Shown: in pieces, positions 1 through 14,217 of the stretch
Layout: every line of letters begins with the position of its first letter
How positions within the stretch are numbered: position 1 is the stretch's first letter
Origin: Polydactylus sextarius
Taxonomy: Eukaryota > Chordata > Actinopteri > Polynemidae
DNA: 64,000 nt
Direction: 5' to 3'
Assembly (NCBI GenBank): GCA_016801845.1
Contig: CM028907.1
Span: 19,180,098 to 19,244,097 of the forward strand
Notes under the pieces: generated by a model
Database searches by the model: none
What the model saw: the letters and a program-made list of their open reading frames with translations, nothing else
Told to the model about the DNA's origin: nothing
Program-made: the position numbers and the translations under genes

Positions 1-1530
1 ACATTTGAGAATTGATCTCCTTATATTATCATCATATTTCTCAGGAAGTGTTTTTTTTTTTTTCAAGGGAAACCATGATGATGAGTAATTTTTCTGCATA
101 CATAGAAAAAGAAAGCTATTCTTGATTACATTATTCTTATAGTTTATGGAAATTGCATTGGAGTAATTGCAACATTTCACAAGAAATGAAGTGTTTGAGT
201 TTCAACATAATGCAATGTTATAGCGTGTGAACATACTTGCGCAATTAGCTAGACACCAGTCAGCATCCTCTGTTTACTTTACCTTTATTGTGAAGGTATA
301 AGTTCATCTCTTATGTAATTCTCACCTCCTACTTAAAAAACCTGCAAAATGTAATGAAATAATTATAATATGTTGAAACAGTAGTTCATTCACATTTGAA
401 TGCGATTACCTGAAAACATACAGATTTTGATGATAATAAATTGGACTGTTCTTTACGCTTGGATCAACACAGCCTCTGACTCCTTCTTCACTAAGGCTGT
501 TATCTCAGTCACAGCTCCACTGAGAGCTGATCACAGGGACATACAGGTAATTGTAAAATGGTATACACTAAGCCTGCTTACCAGTGTACTACTTGAGGCA
601 TATTTACTTTGTCAACACGGCCCAACATGAAATCTGAGATTACGGCCAGGGCTCAAACTGGATTCTGGTGTTAGTAAAAACAGATTATCCAGCTCAGGTG
701 GAGGTACATGGATTACTGTATCATGAAGACAGGTTGTGCTGATCAGTTAGTTATGTAGGTAGGTAGTTAGGCAGGTAATTTTTGCTTTTGACAATTTCAT
801 CTAAGGCATCACAAAGACTAATCAGTTACAGTTTCTGAAATATGCTGCTGATTGACTATATTGGCCTGAAAGTTGACTCATGATTACTTAAAGAATAGGA
901 AAATATGTTTTTTTACCTTCTTGCCAAGAGTTATATAAGCAGATTAATTAAATGTTTATGTCTGTAAGTTAAATATATAAAGCCATAGCTAGCAGTGGGT
1001 TGGCTTAGTTCAATAGACTCTGAGGCTGCCAGGCCTCTATAGCCTGTACCAAGTTGTCAAACAAGATATAATGTGTTAATTAGGAAGTTTCAGATCTGCC
1101 AGTAGGTGGATTTCATTACCTTAAGACAGAGTCAGGCTAAGTGTTTCCCTCATTTACTGTCACTGAGCTCCACTAATCTGCCGCCGACTGCAGCGTCATG
1201 TCTATCGGGAAAATACCACAGTGGTGTCAATCCTCTCCTTTAATTCTTAGCAAGAAGTCTGATCCTACATTTTTAGTGGTGATTTCTTCACCTGATATTC
1301 TGTATGTTTTTTACTGTCACTTTAAACACAGGGTCAGTTATCCCTTCTATCATGTCCACCAGCAGTCCTTGTGAGGTTATTGTTATAGTTATGCTGTGGT
1401 TCAATTCCACCACCTGATGGACTTGAACCACAAACACTACTGGAGATGCTAGGCTAAAAGAATTGATACTGAGGCAGATGAGATATTTTTCACCCAAAAA
1501 GACTGTTCAGCACCAAGTCATGATATATAT
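1..1530. other. Intergenic DNA, no gene recognised
   Basis: AT-rich sequence with short open frames only. None has a recognisable domain, and none is flanked by a convincing splice site plus a conserved coding stretch. The right part runs into the gag-like region of the decayed retroelement that follows. Confidence 0.5.
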
Positions 1531-1539
1531 TCATGAAAA

Positions 1540-2421
1540 CAATACAATAATCTGGAGGATTTCTAAATCGCTATGACACCCAGCTATACAGGCTAGCAAA
1601 GAACTAAGAGTTTGTAGACAACTTATACAGAGAAGCATATTGTCCAGGCTGTGCAGGAAAGCACTGAGAGCCTGGCAGGATACTAAATGGATTTCTGAAC
1701 AACAGGAGAACTCTTGAACTACCCGAAATGCAGGCTGCAGGCGTAGAGCAGGGTGCAGGTGCAAACGTTAAGGCAGTGCATCAGAGAGCTCAAAACAAGC
1801 CCTCAGCTGGAAATGAATGCACAGTGAGAGGTAAACCAAACAACTAGTGTAGCAACTGTGGAGATAAATACCCATATAAAGAGGACTGCCCAGCAAAAGG
1901 CGACATAATGCAGAGCATCAGTCTGACGAGGAAATATATGGGACTGCAGTTCCTCAATCACAGATGGGTTTTACTCTCCTCCTCACTTCATCACCGTCAA
2001 AAAACAATACAGGCCACCATCAAACTGTTTAAATACACAGTGTGCAAATAAAGAAAAGACTATCCCTAACCCAACCAAGAGAATTTTGAAGAACCAAATA
2101 ATAGAAATCTTATAAAACTGGAAATTAATCTTAAAATGAGCAGTGAGTTTGGGCATGGTGTGTTACAATCAAATTCATTTGCCACACTGCACAGATCACA
2201 AGATACGATGTTACACAATATAACACAACAGATAAAAAGAAAGTTGTGATTCACCAGGTTTATGGCAGTTTAACAGAACATGTGGTAAATAAACCAGTGG
2301 TGTAGTAAACCCATAAGAGCAAAGGACTGAGAATATTAAGGGTGTGTTTTAATTGAGTAATAGAGTCTAAAGAAATGTGTGATTAGGGCGGGGCTGGTTT
2401 GTAAGGTGTTGTGTGTGTGTG

Positions 2422-2480
<59 letters not shown>

Positions 2481-3830
2481 ATGCAGTCGCCTTGGTCTAA
2501 GGCAGCACAGTCTTTTGAACTTTGTTGTCTCAATGGCTGCTGAGGCAAGACCTGAGAAGTGAAAACTTTGAGTGAGTGACAACATTATCGTTTAAGGTAA
2601 CCCCCTTCATACACCTTCTGCACCACTACACAAACTTACAAGGAAAGATGGGACAGGAGTCCAGAGCAGGCACTGAAATCCATTCAGGACAGTCTCACCA
2701 GTGACACCATCATGTCATATTTTGGCCCAAACAAAGAAACAGGGCTGATTATTGATGTCAGACTTGTAGGACTTGATGTTATTCTTTGTCAAAAGGAGAA
2801 AAAGGGGAATATGCACTGTGTTGTGCTTTCAATGATGTGGTAAAGCGCTAGTCACAGACAGAGCTGGAAGACTGGCTGTCATTTGGAGCTGTGAACATTT
2901 CCACCTATATATCTTCAGACATCCATTCACACTAGTGACTGATCACAAGATCCTTGAAATCCTCCGGAATAATCCCAGATCTGAACCACCTGCCAGAAAC
3001 GAAAGATGTGGACTGAGGCTTCAGCCATACAACTTCAGAGAGGAGTATGGAAAAGGAGCTGACATCCCAGCTGACTACACATCCCGTCATCCTATCAGAC
3101 AGCACATGGGCAGCAAAAGTAGCAAAGGAATATGTCACATCATGTTACACCCAAAGCAAATGACACATGCAGAGATCAAAGAGGAGAGTCTGAAAGACCC
3201 AATCCTACAAAGAGTCAGAGCACATATAAAACAACACAGCACAAAGTCATGAATGACACACTGAAACACTGAAGAAACACGACAATCATCATCCCCTCAG
3301 TCCTTCAGCTTGCCCAAGAGGGACACCAGGGTATTATTAAAACAAAAACACTCCTCAGGACAAAAGTTTGATGTCCACATATGGACCAACAAGCACATAT
3401 TTGTTTCCAGAACCCCCTAGCATAGCCTCAGTGTGGATTCCTGGTTCTCCATGGTTCTTTTCTCAGTGGAGTCTCTGTGGTTGAATACAGATGTTATCAA
3501 GAAGTTGCAGCTGTGAAATCAACATCTGTTAACATCGTCATAGCAGTTTCTGACAATGCATTTTTTTTATCTTTGGGATTCCCAAATCCCCTTTGGGATT
3601 GCTTAAGACAGTCCCCTTTTTTATCACTCACTAACCAGTTTGCCCTTTTTGCAACATGCCTTGAGTTTTACCACCGCAAAAATCAAACCCCAGTGGCTTC
3701 CAGCTAAAATAACTGCAGAACATTTAATGTGCACACAAAGCAAGAACATGTTGCAACAACTGGAGCTATACCATGGGAGCAACATGTCAACCTACTCCTT
3801 CAAGAATAGAGTTACGCAACACTGAATCAT
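1540..3830 (+). mobile_element. Decayed Ty3/gypsy-type LTR retrotransposon (gag, RT/RNase H, integrase remnants)
   Basis: Three order-preserving remnants are visible on the plus strand. Around 1850-1910 a CCHC zinc-knuckle-like stretch (CGDKYPYKEDCPAK region) marks gag. Around 2640-2830 a translated stretch looks like the end of a gypsy reverse transcriptase (SLTSDTIMSYFGPNKE, then GLDVILCQKEK). From 2931 to 3250 an open frame carries the RNase H signature TDHKILEILRNNPRS, then RLQPYNF and ADIPADYTSRHP, which are typical of fish gypsy elements. From about 3290 to 3820 integrase-like pieces follow (TTAKIKPQWLP, then NMLQQLELYHGSNM). The frames are broken by stops and shifts, and a GT microsatellite sits between gag and pol, so the copy is dead. 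I could not identify paired LTRs, so the outer limits are approximate. Confidence 0.75.
2409..2479. repeat. (GT)n microsatellite
   Basis: About 70 bases of GT dinucleotide with one GC interruption near 2427. It lies between the gag-like and pol-like parts of the decayed gypsy element. Confidence 0.95.
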
Positions 3831-6239
3831 ACATAGTTACAAAGGCCAAAGGCTCAACAATCACAGTTAGTCGGCAAATTGAAGTTGAGTTATAGTTAAC
3901 CAACAAGAAAAGAAAAGAAGGAAAAAAAAACGAAAAGAGTAATATAATAATAATAAGCAAGCCTTTATAAGTTATGGTCTCTGTAACTATGCTACGCTGT
4001 GGTTCTTTTGTTGGTATAAAGATAACGTATCACTGCATAGTTATGCAGTTGTCAGCTAAGTGGTCATATGAAAATAAGTCATTCCAAAGTTTCTTTTTAC
4101 TGGAATTGTTTGTTGTGAATCGAATGTCAGACCTTCTTCTGAATCGCGTAAAGAAAATGAGACAATCTCAATTTTATTTTACTTTTTTAAATGTGTAATG
4201 TAATCTAATGTTACAACTTTAACATTAGTTAGCCTATAATGTGTTATTGGTTTTAATAGACTTTAAGTTTAAATCAAAATTTAAAAGAATAATAATAATA
4301 AAAGAAAAAAACATATTTCAAACAAATCAGCTGTCTGTGAAATTTCACATTAAGGTCAAACATATCGACTGATATTTAACATATCACAACAGCCACATCA
4401 GTTTTTCTACATTGTGAGATTTTTCCACATTGATTTTAACAACTGCTAATTATCCACATAGCTGTATATTATACTAAAGGTAAGGACTTGACTTGAAGGG
4501 TACATTTTCTTCAGGAGTATATATATTTAGTTTTGAAAAATATATTTTGCTCTACACTTCGAAAATGTAACTGATACTTAAAAGGGGAGAAGGTTTCTTA
4601 CTCTACATCCTGTTTTGTTTGTCTGCCTTTCAACTTCTCCCATGTGCAGGAGCTGCACGCCATACACAGCTGGAAAAGAAGACAGGCAGGAGAGGAAGAA
4701 GCTTACCTAAGATATAAAAAAAGAATAAAGAAAATATAAAAACAATAACCTAACCAAGTAAAAAAAAAAAAAAAAAGGTTTGAAGCCATGTCTCCTGAGA
4801 GAAAAATTATCATTATAAATTATTTATCTATCTGTTCAATTTAAAACACAATGACCACTGTTCTGATTTAGCTGTAAAATAAAAAATGAAAATATAAATT
4901 AAAAAATCGATTGAAATATTTTATAATATTATAATATTTTATAATATTTTATTTACGATTTTACATATCATATCAACATTTACAATATTTTGTTCCAAAT
5001 AAGACAAAATAATGAAATATCATGTCATGTTGTTTGGATTATCTTGGATAAAAACTGCATTTGAATTCAAGTTTTTTTTTTTTTTTTTTTTTTTTGCAAG
5101 AATGAAATGTACAAATAGAAGTGAAACAAACTCTGTTCTGCTGTAAAATTACAGATCGAGCAGAACAAACTGATCTGTGTGATGCCAAGAATAAAGCGAC
5201 AGGTGGCTGAATGTCTGTGCAACCACCTGTCTTCACTAACCAACTCCTGAGAGAAAAGCACCTCCACCTGAGAGAGTCTGAGGAAAGAAACAAAGAAACA
5301 GACAGAGAGGAAATTATAAGAATAAGAGCAGTAAAAGCCTGACAGTCATGACAGAATGGAGAAATAATTGCATAAGTCAAGTAAAAATTAGTAAACACAT
5401 TGACAGCAGGAGGACAAAGAGAGAGCTCCTCTAAATGATTTCAAAACAAGTTTAGATCCACATCTGGCAATTGGCATAAACTCTTATTTGAGGAGGAATG
5501 ACCAATGTTCCTTTCTCCTGTCATATAGCGATATAGTCAGAGCTGTAGGGCACTACGCAGTGGAAACATAGTGCCCCCAGCTGGTCAGCTGGACTACTAC
5601 ACACTATTTTACCTTACCTTAAATGGGCTTCCTGTTTCATGCATGTTATGAAGAGATTCTTTTCTCTCATGCAGATATCAGATGGTTTGGATTAGGAATG
5701 CCTGATTTTATGGACAGATCATCGCTATCGAAGCCTTCAGAGTTGTTTATCAGAATACTCAGAAAAAAGTCTGCAAAATGTGTATCATAAGAGTGCCAGC
5801 AACAAGCTTCATCATGTTGGATAATATCTCACCCGGGTTAAAATGGGTCAACATTTGCAAGGATATATTTTGGTATAATTAGCAGTTGTTTGTCTTGTTT
5901 TATGTCTGTATCTTCAAACAAGTGGGCCATCAGGATGAGGGTGCATTCACAACAACTTTGTTTAAACTGAATGCACTGAACTCTGGAGCATTTACCTCTG
6001 TGATGCTGTTCATTTGTTTGTTGTGAACGCTGGACTCATACTGAAATACAAACAGCTGTTTTATGGGTAGAGAATGAGAGAGACACAGAGGCGACAGGAT
6101 TGAAAGACAGGGAGAGAAAAATCAGGGTGCATCACAGGAGTTCCTTCTGCAGCTTAATCTTATAGCAGCATAATTAAGGGGAAGGTACACAGCCTACCTG
6201 AACCATCCATAACTATAAGCTTTATCATCAAGTCTAAAC
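3831..6239. other. Intergenic AT-rich DNA
   Basis: No gene recognised. It contains homopolymer runs (A near 4760, T near 5072-5095) and a stretch around 4910-4955 made of repeated TAATATTTTA-like units. Open frames are short and lack recognisable domains. Confidence 0.5.
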
Positions 6240-7200
6240 ATAAATGTAGAAAAAGTGTCTGCCTCCTGGAATGGAACTGGGAGCTGGTTCCATCAGAGAG
6301 GAGCCTGATAGCTGAAGACTCTGCCTCCCATTCTGTTCTTAGAGACTCTACCTGAGTTTGTGATCACAGTGACCTATTGGGATATTAGGGAACAATGAGC
6401 TTCTTAAGATATAATGGAGCCCGATCATTAAGGGCTTTATATGTAGGCAGGGAGGACTTTAAATTCTATTCTGCACACAGATGGAAAAGAAAAGACCCTA
6501 TAGAGAGAAGCTAAAACAGGAGAAATATGATTTCTGTTCCTACTTCCCGTCAGTACTCATACTGCAGGGGTTTGGATGAACTGAAGGTTTTGGGTTAAGT
6601 TACTGAAACACTCTGAAAATAAAGAATTAGTGTCCAGTCTGGAGGTAACAAGCACATTAATTAATTGTTCAACATCATTTAAAGACAGAATGTTTCACAG
6701 TGTTACAGTGTTTCACTGCCCTAAAGACTAGAGACTCTTACATGAGAGACAAAAGTCATTTCCTGGGGGCTGGGGTAATGATGTCTTTAGAGGTTTAGGA
6801 CCAAGTATGATCACTTCAGTTTTGTCTGGGTTTAGAAGTAATAAAGAATGAGTCATCCAGGTCTTTATTGTCTTATGGCAATCCTGAAGTTTGACAACCT
6901 GACTAACTTCATCTAGCTTCACAGGTAAGTATAACTGGGTATCATCTGCATAACAATGGAAGTTTATATGGTGCTTTCTGATGATATTACCCACAGGAAG
7001 CATGTACAGGGTAGATAGGACTGGTCCTAACACAGAACCCTCTGGAACTCCATTACCACCCAGAGTACACATTAAAGTCATTCACAAGTTCATGAACAAA
7101 CTGGAATCTTTCTGATAAATATGACACTCCCCTTAATCCAAATGACATGCTTTAGTCTCTGTAATAAAATCTTGTGATCAAATGCAGCACTAAAGCCTAT
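6240..7200 (-). mobile_element. L2-like LINE reverse-transcriptase fragment with associated fish repeat
   Basis: Between 7081 and 6728 on the minus strand a frame reads through reverse-transcriptase motifs: GVPEGSVLGPVLSTLYMLP, then FHCYADDTQLYL (the YADD catalytic box) and LLLLNPDKTEVIILGPK. These are typical of L2/CR1-type fish LINEs. The flank 6240-6720 (for example the stretch around CTGATAGCTGAAGACTCTGC) reads like an abundant fish dispersed repeat that often accompanies this element. There is no complete ORF2, so the copy is 5'- and 3'-truncated. The outer limits are approximate. Confidence 0.7.
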
Positions 7201-8640
7201 TTCAAATGGGACTCAGCGTCCTGCTGAGTGAGACTGTTGTTGGTAACTGTGGCAGTGGACTCCTAGTGGGTTCTCTCTGGGGTGTTGTGGGTTACCTTGG
7301 TAACGGCTGTTGATGTTTACAGTCCTCAGCATCTGTAGAGACTGTAAATTCAGACTTTGTCTTCTTTTTGCTGCTGGTCTCTCAGCAGGCAGCTGGGGAG
7401 ATAATTCAATGTGCCAGTGGCTCTTGCTGGGTAATGTGGAGTAAATCATGGTCTGATGTTTGTTTAGCTGTCACTTGAAAGCTTAAGAAGTAGTTGTTAA
7501 AAAAAAAAAAAAACTTGAAAAACTTTCAAAGTGACGCTAATTGATGAATAAAGTATATAAGTTGTTGCAAGATTCTTCATCTCTTCTGATTATGATCCAC
7601 TTTATGATGTTGTGAATGACAACAAAACCACACACAAAGAGCAGTTATATGTCAACATAAGACAAAGATCATAAGGACTCATCATTTTATCCCTTGAGGA
7701 GGATGCCAGATACATCGTGGGCGTGGTAATTGCTCCGCCCCTAGTGGCTCTGGTTTCTTCTTCTTTACATTTATTGATGCAAAATATGATTATATTACTT
7801 TAGACTCTTTGATTCTGCATTCATGTCCAAAGTTATACATTTACATGTCACTATGTCATCATTAGAGACAGGACAAGAAGCATTCACACATAGATGTAAG
7901 CAAATTTGTGACATACAGTTAACACTCAAACTAAACAATTCAGCTATCTATTCGATCAACCGTATTAAAACATTAGTAAGTATTACATTAACAAGATAAA
8001 CTTAGACAAACTTAGACAAACCCAATTATATCTAGTGTGGTTATGTCGCGTGATCTGCAATGAATGGACGTCACCAGGTAGCCGTATGGCTCTACAGCAG
8101 ATATTAACTTGGAACCTACCAAAGTCCATTTCAGTTTTCTTAAGGCCTATTTGTGAGTTTCAGTGAATAGCTTGAAAAGCCTATTTACAATCATATTGAC
8201 ATAGTTATAGATTTTTTTTATTTTATTTTTGACAAATATTGAAACAGACAAAGAGTTTGATTTTGATCAGGAGAGGAACACTATGGAAGAGAATGAAGTG
8301 AATGCAGATTGCATTGTCTGTTAATGCGTCTTTGGTTTGAATATAAGTTCCATTCACATGAAAATGACTCTCTTTTCTATGGTTTCTTGGTTTCTAGTTT
8401 CTTGGATTCAAATAATCTTCTAATGTTGAGATGTTTGGCAATGATGAAATGTATTTCTTTGGCAGTACAACAACCTGAGCAAACAACTCACTCTGCCCTA
8501 TTTTTTGACCTTAAAATTCACTTTGCCAGTCTGTGTGGTATTTTGACATAAGGTACAAAGACAAGGTGAGAGAAGAGGCACGGATGGTGACATTAAATTT
8601 AAATGAGTCAGTGTAAAGCAAGTTGTTGGTATTTGGGTGA

Positions 8641-8718
<78 letters not shown>

Positions 8719-11700
8719 TTATCATCTCTCTTCAATCCTCTTCCTCACAGTTAAAGTACCTCAGCCCTCCAGCTTGGCCACTCAGTATAGTGTATACTAG
8801 TCGTTATTTTGTAATTTCCTTACACAAATTGTTAATCTGATTTCTTCCTCTGTCTGGGGGGGTTCTGGTTCAACACTCAGTCAACAAGCATGATGGTCTC
8901 TATTTCTTTCAGCAGCCTGACTTTCCCCTGATGTCACAAGCCTCTCTCACACCTCCATCTTACCTATTCATTTTCTTTCTTTATCCATTGATGTTCATGT
9001 TTGCTTTTGTGTCATTTTAACAATAACAGCCTTTACACATGTCTTTATATCCTTTATATGAAAAGTTTTTTTCTTATATTCCCCACAGTCGTAATAAATA
9101 AATCTGAACCCTCTGGTTTTACTACCACGTCAGAGCACAGTGCCATAATACATGACTGTTTATTATAAACATTTTTATCAAATCATGCAACAGAATAAGT
9201 GCACACTTCTACACACATCAGATTAGTCAATTATAACTTTGATATTTTTGGCCTGTTTGTGTGGGAGACATTGAATCTATAATTGCTGTACCCACTGATT
9301 ATAATTAACTGTCAAAGAAACATAAGTATCGCCGTGTTGACATTTTCAGTTCTTTAGAGTGTCTTTGTTAGAAATTGTTTCACTGTTTCACTGTGATTAG
9401 CTTAGCTGTTTCAGTGATGTGACTGCCTGAGAGTCTTATTAATCATCACACCCTCCAACTGATATCCCACTTCAGCCAGCACTTCGCACTACTATGTATA
9501 CATGAGCCGAAGCAGCAGGTGCACATCAAGGAGCCCACACAGTCTATTACGCACTCAAGATCTACTATCTTGAACTTGCTGCTGTGTTACTATGTTTAAA
9601 ATAGGGCACTTAAAACTCACTGACCAAAACCACATGAGTACATATAAGCGTCATTAAAACAAGGTGGTGGTGAGATTTTCTTCAGCATGGCTACATCAAA
9701 ATCTATATTGGGCAGAAAAACTATAAAACCGTGAAAAAAGCGTCATTGTTAAATAGACTTTTTCAATCAAAATCAGCACAAGGAACTATGTCAGATTATT
9801 AGACATGACCTTATTATTAGTTATAATTTTGATTTATATATACTAGTACTTTATTTAATGATGTTTAATGACGTGTTTAACCTCTGTGGAAAATGACCCG
9901 TAAATATCTGTACTATAACTGTGGTCAGAGATTTTTGTTATGAGTTACTGATGTTGCTCCATCTGATTATCTTTACATTTTCCTTTAAATGTCTGGGACT
10001 TCGATTAAAAACAATTAGTCACCACCGCACAGAGTTTCACAGGCAAATCCAAAACTCTAATCTTCTTCTGGTGAAATAATTATTTTGTTGGTTTGGATGT
10101 ACTATACTGTATTGTTGCACCAAAGATAGCTTGTGGAATTATGGCTTAAAACTTTCACTTTGAAATTGTAATGAAGGTGCAGCCATAATAACACTGCTGT
10201 TGGAGAGGGTGCAGGTACGCTATCGCTGCACCAAAGTTGACACTTGAAACTGATCTGTTATAATCTTGTTACTGATCTATGTTCTGTTGACTCCAAATGA
10301 ATAGCACATCAGTTTTACACAGTGGTGTGTAATAACATATCATAACTGTGACTTAATGATTGCCACTGACTGAGGAACGAAACATTAGACGCACAGAACA
10401 AAGTTTAATGTATAACAGATGACATAATATATATGTTTTACACCCTTATATTACTCTACTGCATGTTATTAACATTGTATCCTCACTCAGGGCTTGATCA
10501 CCTAAGTAGTGTTTTTCCATGTGTGGATATGTATACAGTTTGTGTGCTTTACATGAAATTACTGTATTAGCAAATGGGCAACACATGACTGAGAGGCTGC
10601 AGTCCTGAAGTTGCTGGTTTAAGAAAGCAGCACAGTGTCCTCAGTTTCTTGGTCAGACTCTGCTCCAACCTTCAATCCATGCAAAAGGGACTTGCACTGG
10701 GTTTCAAAAATTCAAGATGCCGAGAGCCAAAACCTTAACTCATATCAGAACATTTGGCTCCCATTGTGCCCGCACATGTTCTCTAATAAGAGGAATTCTT
10801 CATTCTTTATGTAATCGGGGTAGAGCTTCTGCATTGTGTATGGATGATTATGACCCAAAAGCGACCAGACCCTGCAGTGCTGTGGTTTCTCTTCTTTTTT
10901 TAATTCGCTCTCTCTGTTCAAATGACACACAGGAAAAAGGAGCAGTGACTCCTCCACAGCTAACAGTAGCCGCATCAACCTCTTCCATACAGAAAACATA
11001 ACAGAAAGAGTGAGTGGGGGGTCGTCACAGACAAGGTGGGGAGGTAGGGGAGGAGCTACTCGGACCCTCACTATCAGTGTACCAACAGTAAATGATAAGT
11101 ACAACCAAAATACACATCTTGTGCAATTGCAATTGTAAAACCAAAAGTAATAATCATACTGGTTACATTTAACATTAACCTGAGGCAGAGAATTACAGAC
11201 ACTGCATGAATGAATGTCATTAAAATAATTCAGTCATTAATTTATTTAATTTCATTCTTATACATTCAATTAGAAGAGAAAATACATGGGAACAAAAGTC
11301 AAATAAGCTTTAATCCACTCACTCTTTTTTAGGCAAAAGCCTAAGTCCTTGAAAATGTCTTTAAATTCAATTCATGACATAGCACAATTGACACTATATT
11401 ACTGAACTGTTACAGAAACTGTAGTGACAACAAACATTTCATCAAAACAGAACTGATACAGTGATAACATCCAATATGTACAGATTGTGTAACCTGTGTT
11501 GATGAAGAAAGACTGAAGGAGGTGGATTTGTTTCTGTAAACCAGAGCAGCAGGGCAGGAGGATTTATTTATTTATGTCGTGTCAAAATAAAATGATCACA
11601 TGAAAAAACACAGGAATAGCCATGATACCGTAGAATAACCAAACACATGTTAAAGAGTCATTTTATAAAGAAATATGGAATTTATTCTAAAATGTATAAT

Positions 11701-13587
11701 GTAAAGAAAATGATTTCCATCTGCTTATATTCCCAATAGTTGTTCTGATCATTTTTTTATTGATTTATTGTTCTAATGCAAGCAAGTTCCCAAGAGTTTT
11801 CTCATTCCAAATTACCATTTGCAGTATTAATGCGCAGGCAGCCAGTTTGAATCCATAGTCATCATGCTTCCAGCACTTAGATGCAGCAGTGCTTTTTAGC
11901 TAAATGCTACAAAAAAAATCATCATACTAGCATACATTTACCATTACAATGACTTCATGATGATGATGGTTAGCAAGTAATATTTCATTAGCTGAGTTTA
12001 GCCTGTTAGGACGATAACATTAGTTAGGCACATGGTACAGATGAGACTGATAGGAATGCCATTAGTTTTTCAGACATTTTAACTGTCAGACCAATTACAA
12101 TTTTGAGTTACTATGGTGCCAGATGGAAAGTCAATTAAAACATTTCATTTTATCCTGAGGGGAACATGAATGTCTCATCAATCAAGTAATTGATAATTGA
12201 GTCTCGACCAAAGTGATGAACCAGCTGACCACTAACTAACTGCTGGCATATTTCACTATTTCACTGTTCTATGACATATTCAATTTGCATTCATTCATAT
12301 GATTATTTATTTTATTGTACATAATTAAATACACATATACTTAATGGAACACTGAACACTTCAGGTTTCTATACGATTCAATGGTGAAATACATTTTTTA
12401 TTGTGCAGTGAAGATCATGATGTGAAGGCAGGTTTTTGAAGTTTTGAACCAAATGTATAGATTGAACCAACGAAACGATGTTTACTTTTTCATCCGTTAT
12501 TCCTAAAAAGCAGCAGTTGTTTCCACCACAGGAATGTTCCCATTTTTACTACACATACAACACTTGTCTACTCTCTCTTGAGCCGTTGCTGATTTTTTTT
12601 TTTTAAACTGTGTAGCTCAAAGTTTATTTTCATGTCCGTTTCTATACATCCGTTTATATTTTATTCCTAAACTTATTTGTAAAAAATTTGCACTTGTTTA
12701 GCCTCCGTTATCCTGAGCAGTTGCCCGTGTAAGTAATACAAGACATAGATAGATTTTGCTGAATTGACCTCAATCTGAGTCATTGATAAGAAAGAAAGAA
12801 AACAATAAAAATAAATAAAATGAATAAATAAATTAATGAAAGAAATTTGGCATATGATAAACCCCACAATCTATCCATTAAGTGTTTGACTTCAACATGC
12901 TGGGCAATGAAAATCAAACACTTAAAAAAAAACTTTATTATTAGTAATATTCTTAATTCCTATTGGTTAACTTAAGTTTTGTATGTAAAAATAGGATTGT
13001 CCTATAACCCAAAATAGTTTTTCTATACAAGATTATTTTCTACAAGCACCAATTTGAACAGCCTGTTTTGACTGTGTTATACAGATTATATGAATTATTG
13101 TGAAAATTCCTCCTGATTGATCCAAACGAATGAACATGTCCCTCTGCTTAAGACCTCTTTATGGTGATTGGTCCATTTTGTGCAATATAAGATGAGGATA
13201 GAGTGTATGAAAAACGTAGGCACTAGACACAAAGAGACACCAAATGAGAAACACTGAAGATATTTGCCATATTTTCAGATCGATATGTTCGCTATAGATA
13301 CAAACGTGACATTCATGATGTGACATATGTGCGATGTGGACTTCATTCAGAAGATATTAATATGATAAGAGTCGTACCCCAACACATGGGCTAATCTAGT
13401 TTCAGCAGCCTCAGGTCAAAAACTGACCAAATGAAGGTCAGTTTCACATTTTAGAGTTAATGGGGAAAAAAAGCAGAACTCAAGTCAAGTGATCTTTCAT
13501 CAGTATTCTAATTAAAACGTCAACCTGGGATAGTTGACCTCGCTGCACAAACTCTGATGAACTAATTAAAAGCTGATGAAATAATTA
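7201..13587. other. Intergenic DNA with no gene recognised
   Basis: I read all frames and saw no conserved domain and no chain of phase-compatible exons. The longest frames (10717-11001 plus and 10745-11104 minus) overlap each other and resemble nothing I know. The only notable element is the GT microsatellite at 8643. Confidence 0.5.
8643..8714. repeat. (GT)n microsatellite
   Basis: About 36 uninterrupted GT units. The open frames across it (poly Cys-Val or His-Thr) are artefacts of the repeat. Confidence 0.97.
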
Positions 13588-13595
13588 CCCCCCCC

Positions 13596-13647
<52 letters not shown>
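13588..13647. repeat. C8-A18-(AT)n low-complexity tract
   Basis: Eight C, then eighteen A, then about 34 bases of alternating AT. On the minus strand it lies immediately 3' of a candidate polyadenylation signal of the S6 kinase gene. There it reads as AT repeat, then T-run, then G-run. Confidence 0.95.
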
Positions 13648-13652
<5 letters not shown>

Positions 13653-13653
13653 T
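13648..13653 (-). terminator. Candidate poly(A) signal of rps6kb2
   Basis: AATAAA on the minus strand, about 565 bases downstream of the stop codon at 14218. The T-run and G-run further 3' on that strand could act as the downstream U/GU-rich element. It is the first AATAAA I see after the stop. Inference only, since no transcript evidence is available. Confidence 0.4.
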
Positions 13654-14217
13654 GTGTTATAGCTTCCCTTTGCTGTCATCGTGTACATACCAAAATTAAA
13701 ACGCTTTCCAGCCAATCCATCATTTACCTGACCTTAACTGCTCAGGATGCATTTAGGGAAGTTACTAAAGAAAATGGTTTTTGTTCTATCCAGTGTTATT
13801 TGTTATTGAGAATTTTTCACATAAGCCACTGCAGTTTTGTTTTTGTTTTCCATATGTTAATGCCACAGTGTGAACAAAGTATAAGTGCAAATATATTAAA
13901 GCTGTACATGATTAAATGACCCTCTGAGAGCAGTGAAGGTTGATTTCAAAGTAAAAGCATGACATTTCCATATTGACCCACACTCTGTGTAAAATGATGT
14001 ACGTATCCGGAGATTCATTGTGACAGAAAAAAAAATGCAAAGTAAGTTCCAAATACATAGAAAAAAGCAAACGCTTTTCTACCTCTAAGTTCAACCAAAA
14101 GGAAAAAAAAACAAAACACTTCAGCTTTGTGTCTCAACACTACACTACTATATACTACAGAAAATATTCATCTGACCAAAGTCTTGCAGCATAGGCTGGA
14201 TCTTTGAAATTTCCTGC

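Noticed and set aside
10717..11104. Overlapping 94- and 119-codon frames on both strands
   Set aside because: They overlap each other on opposite strands with no domain, no splice support and no conserved motif.
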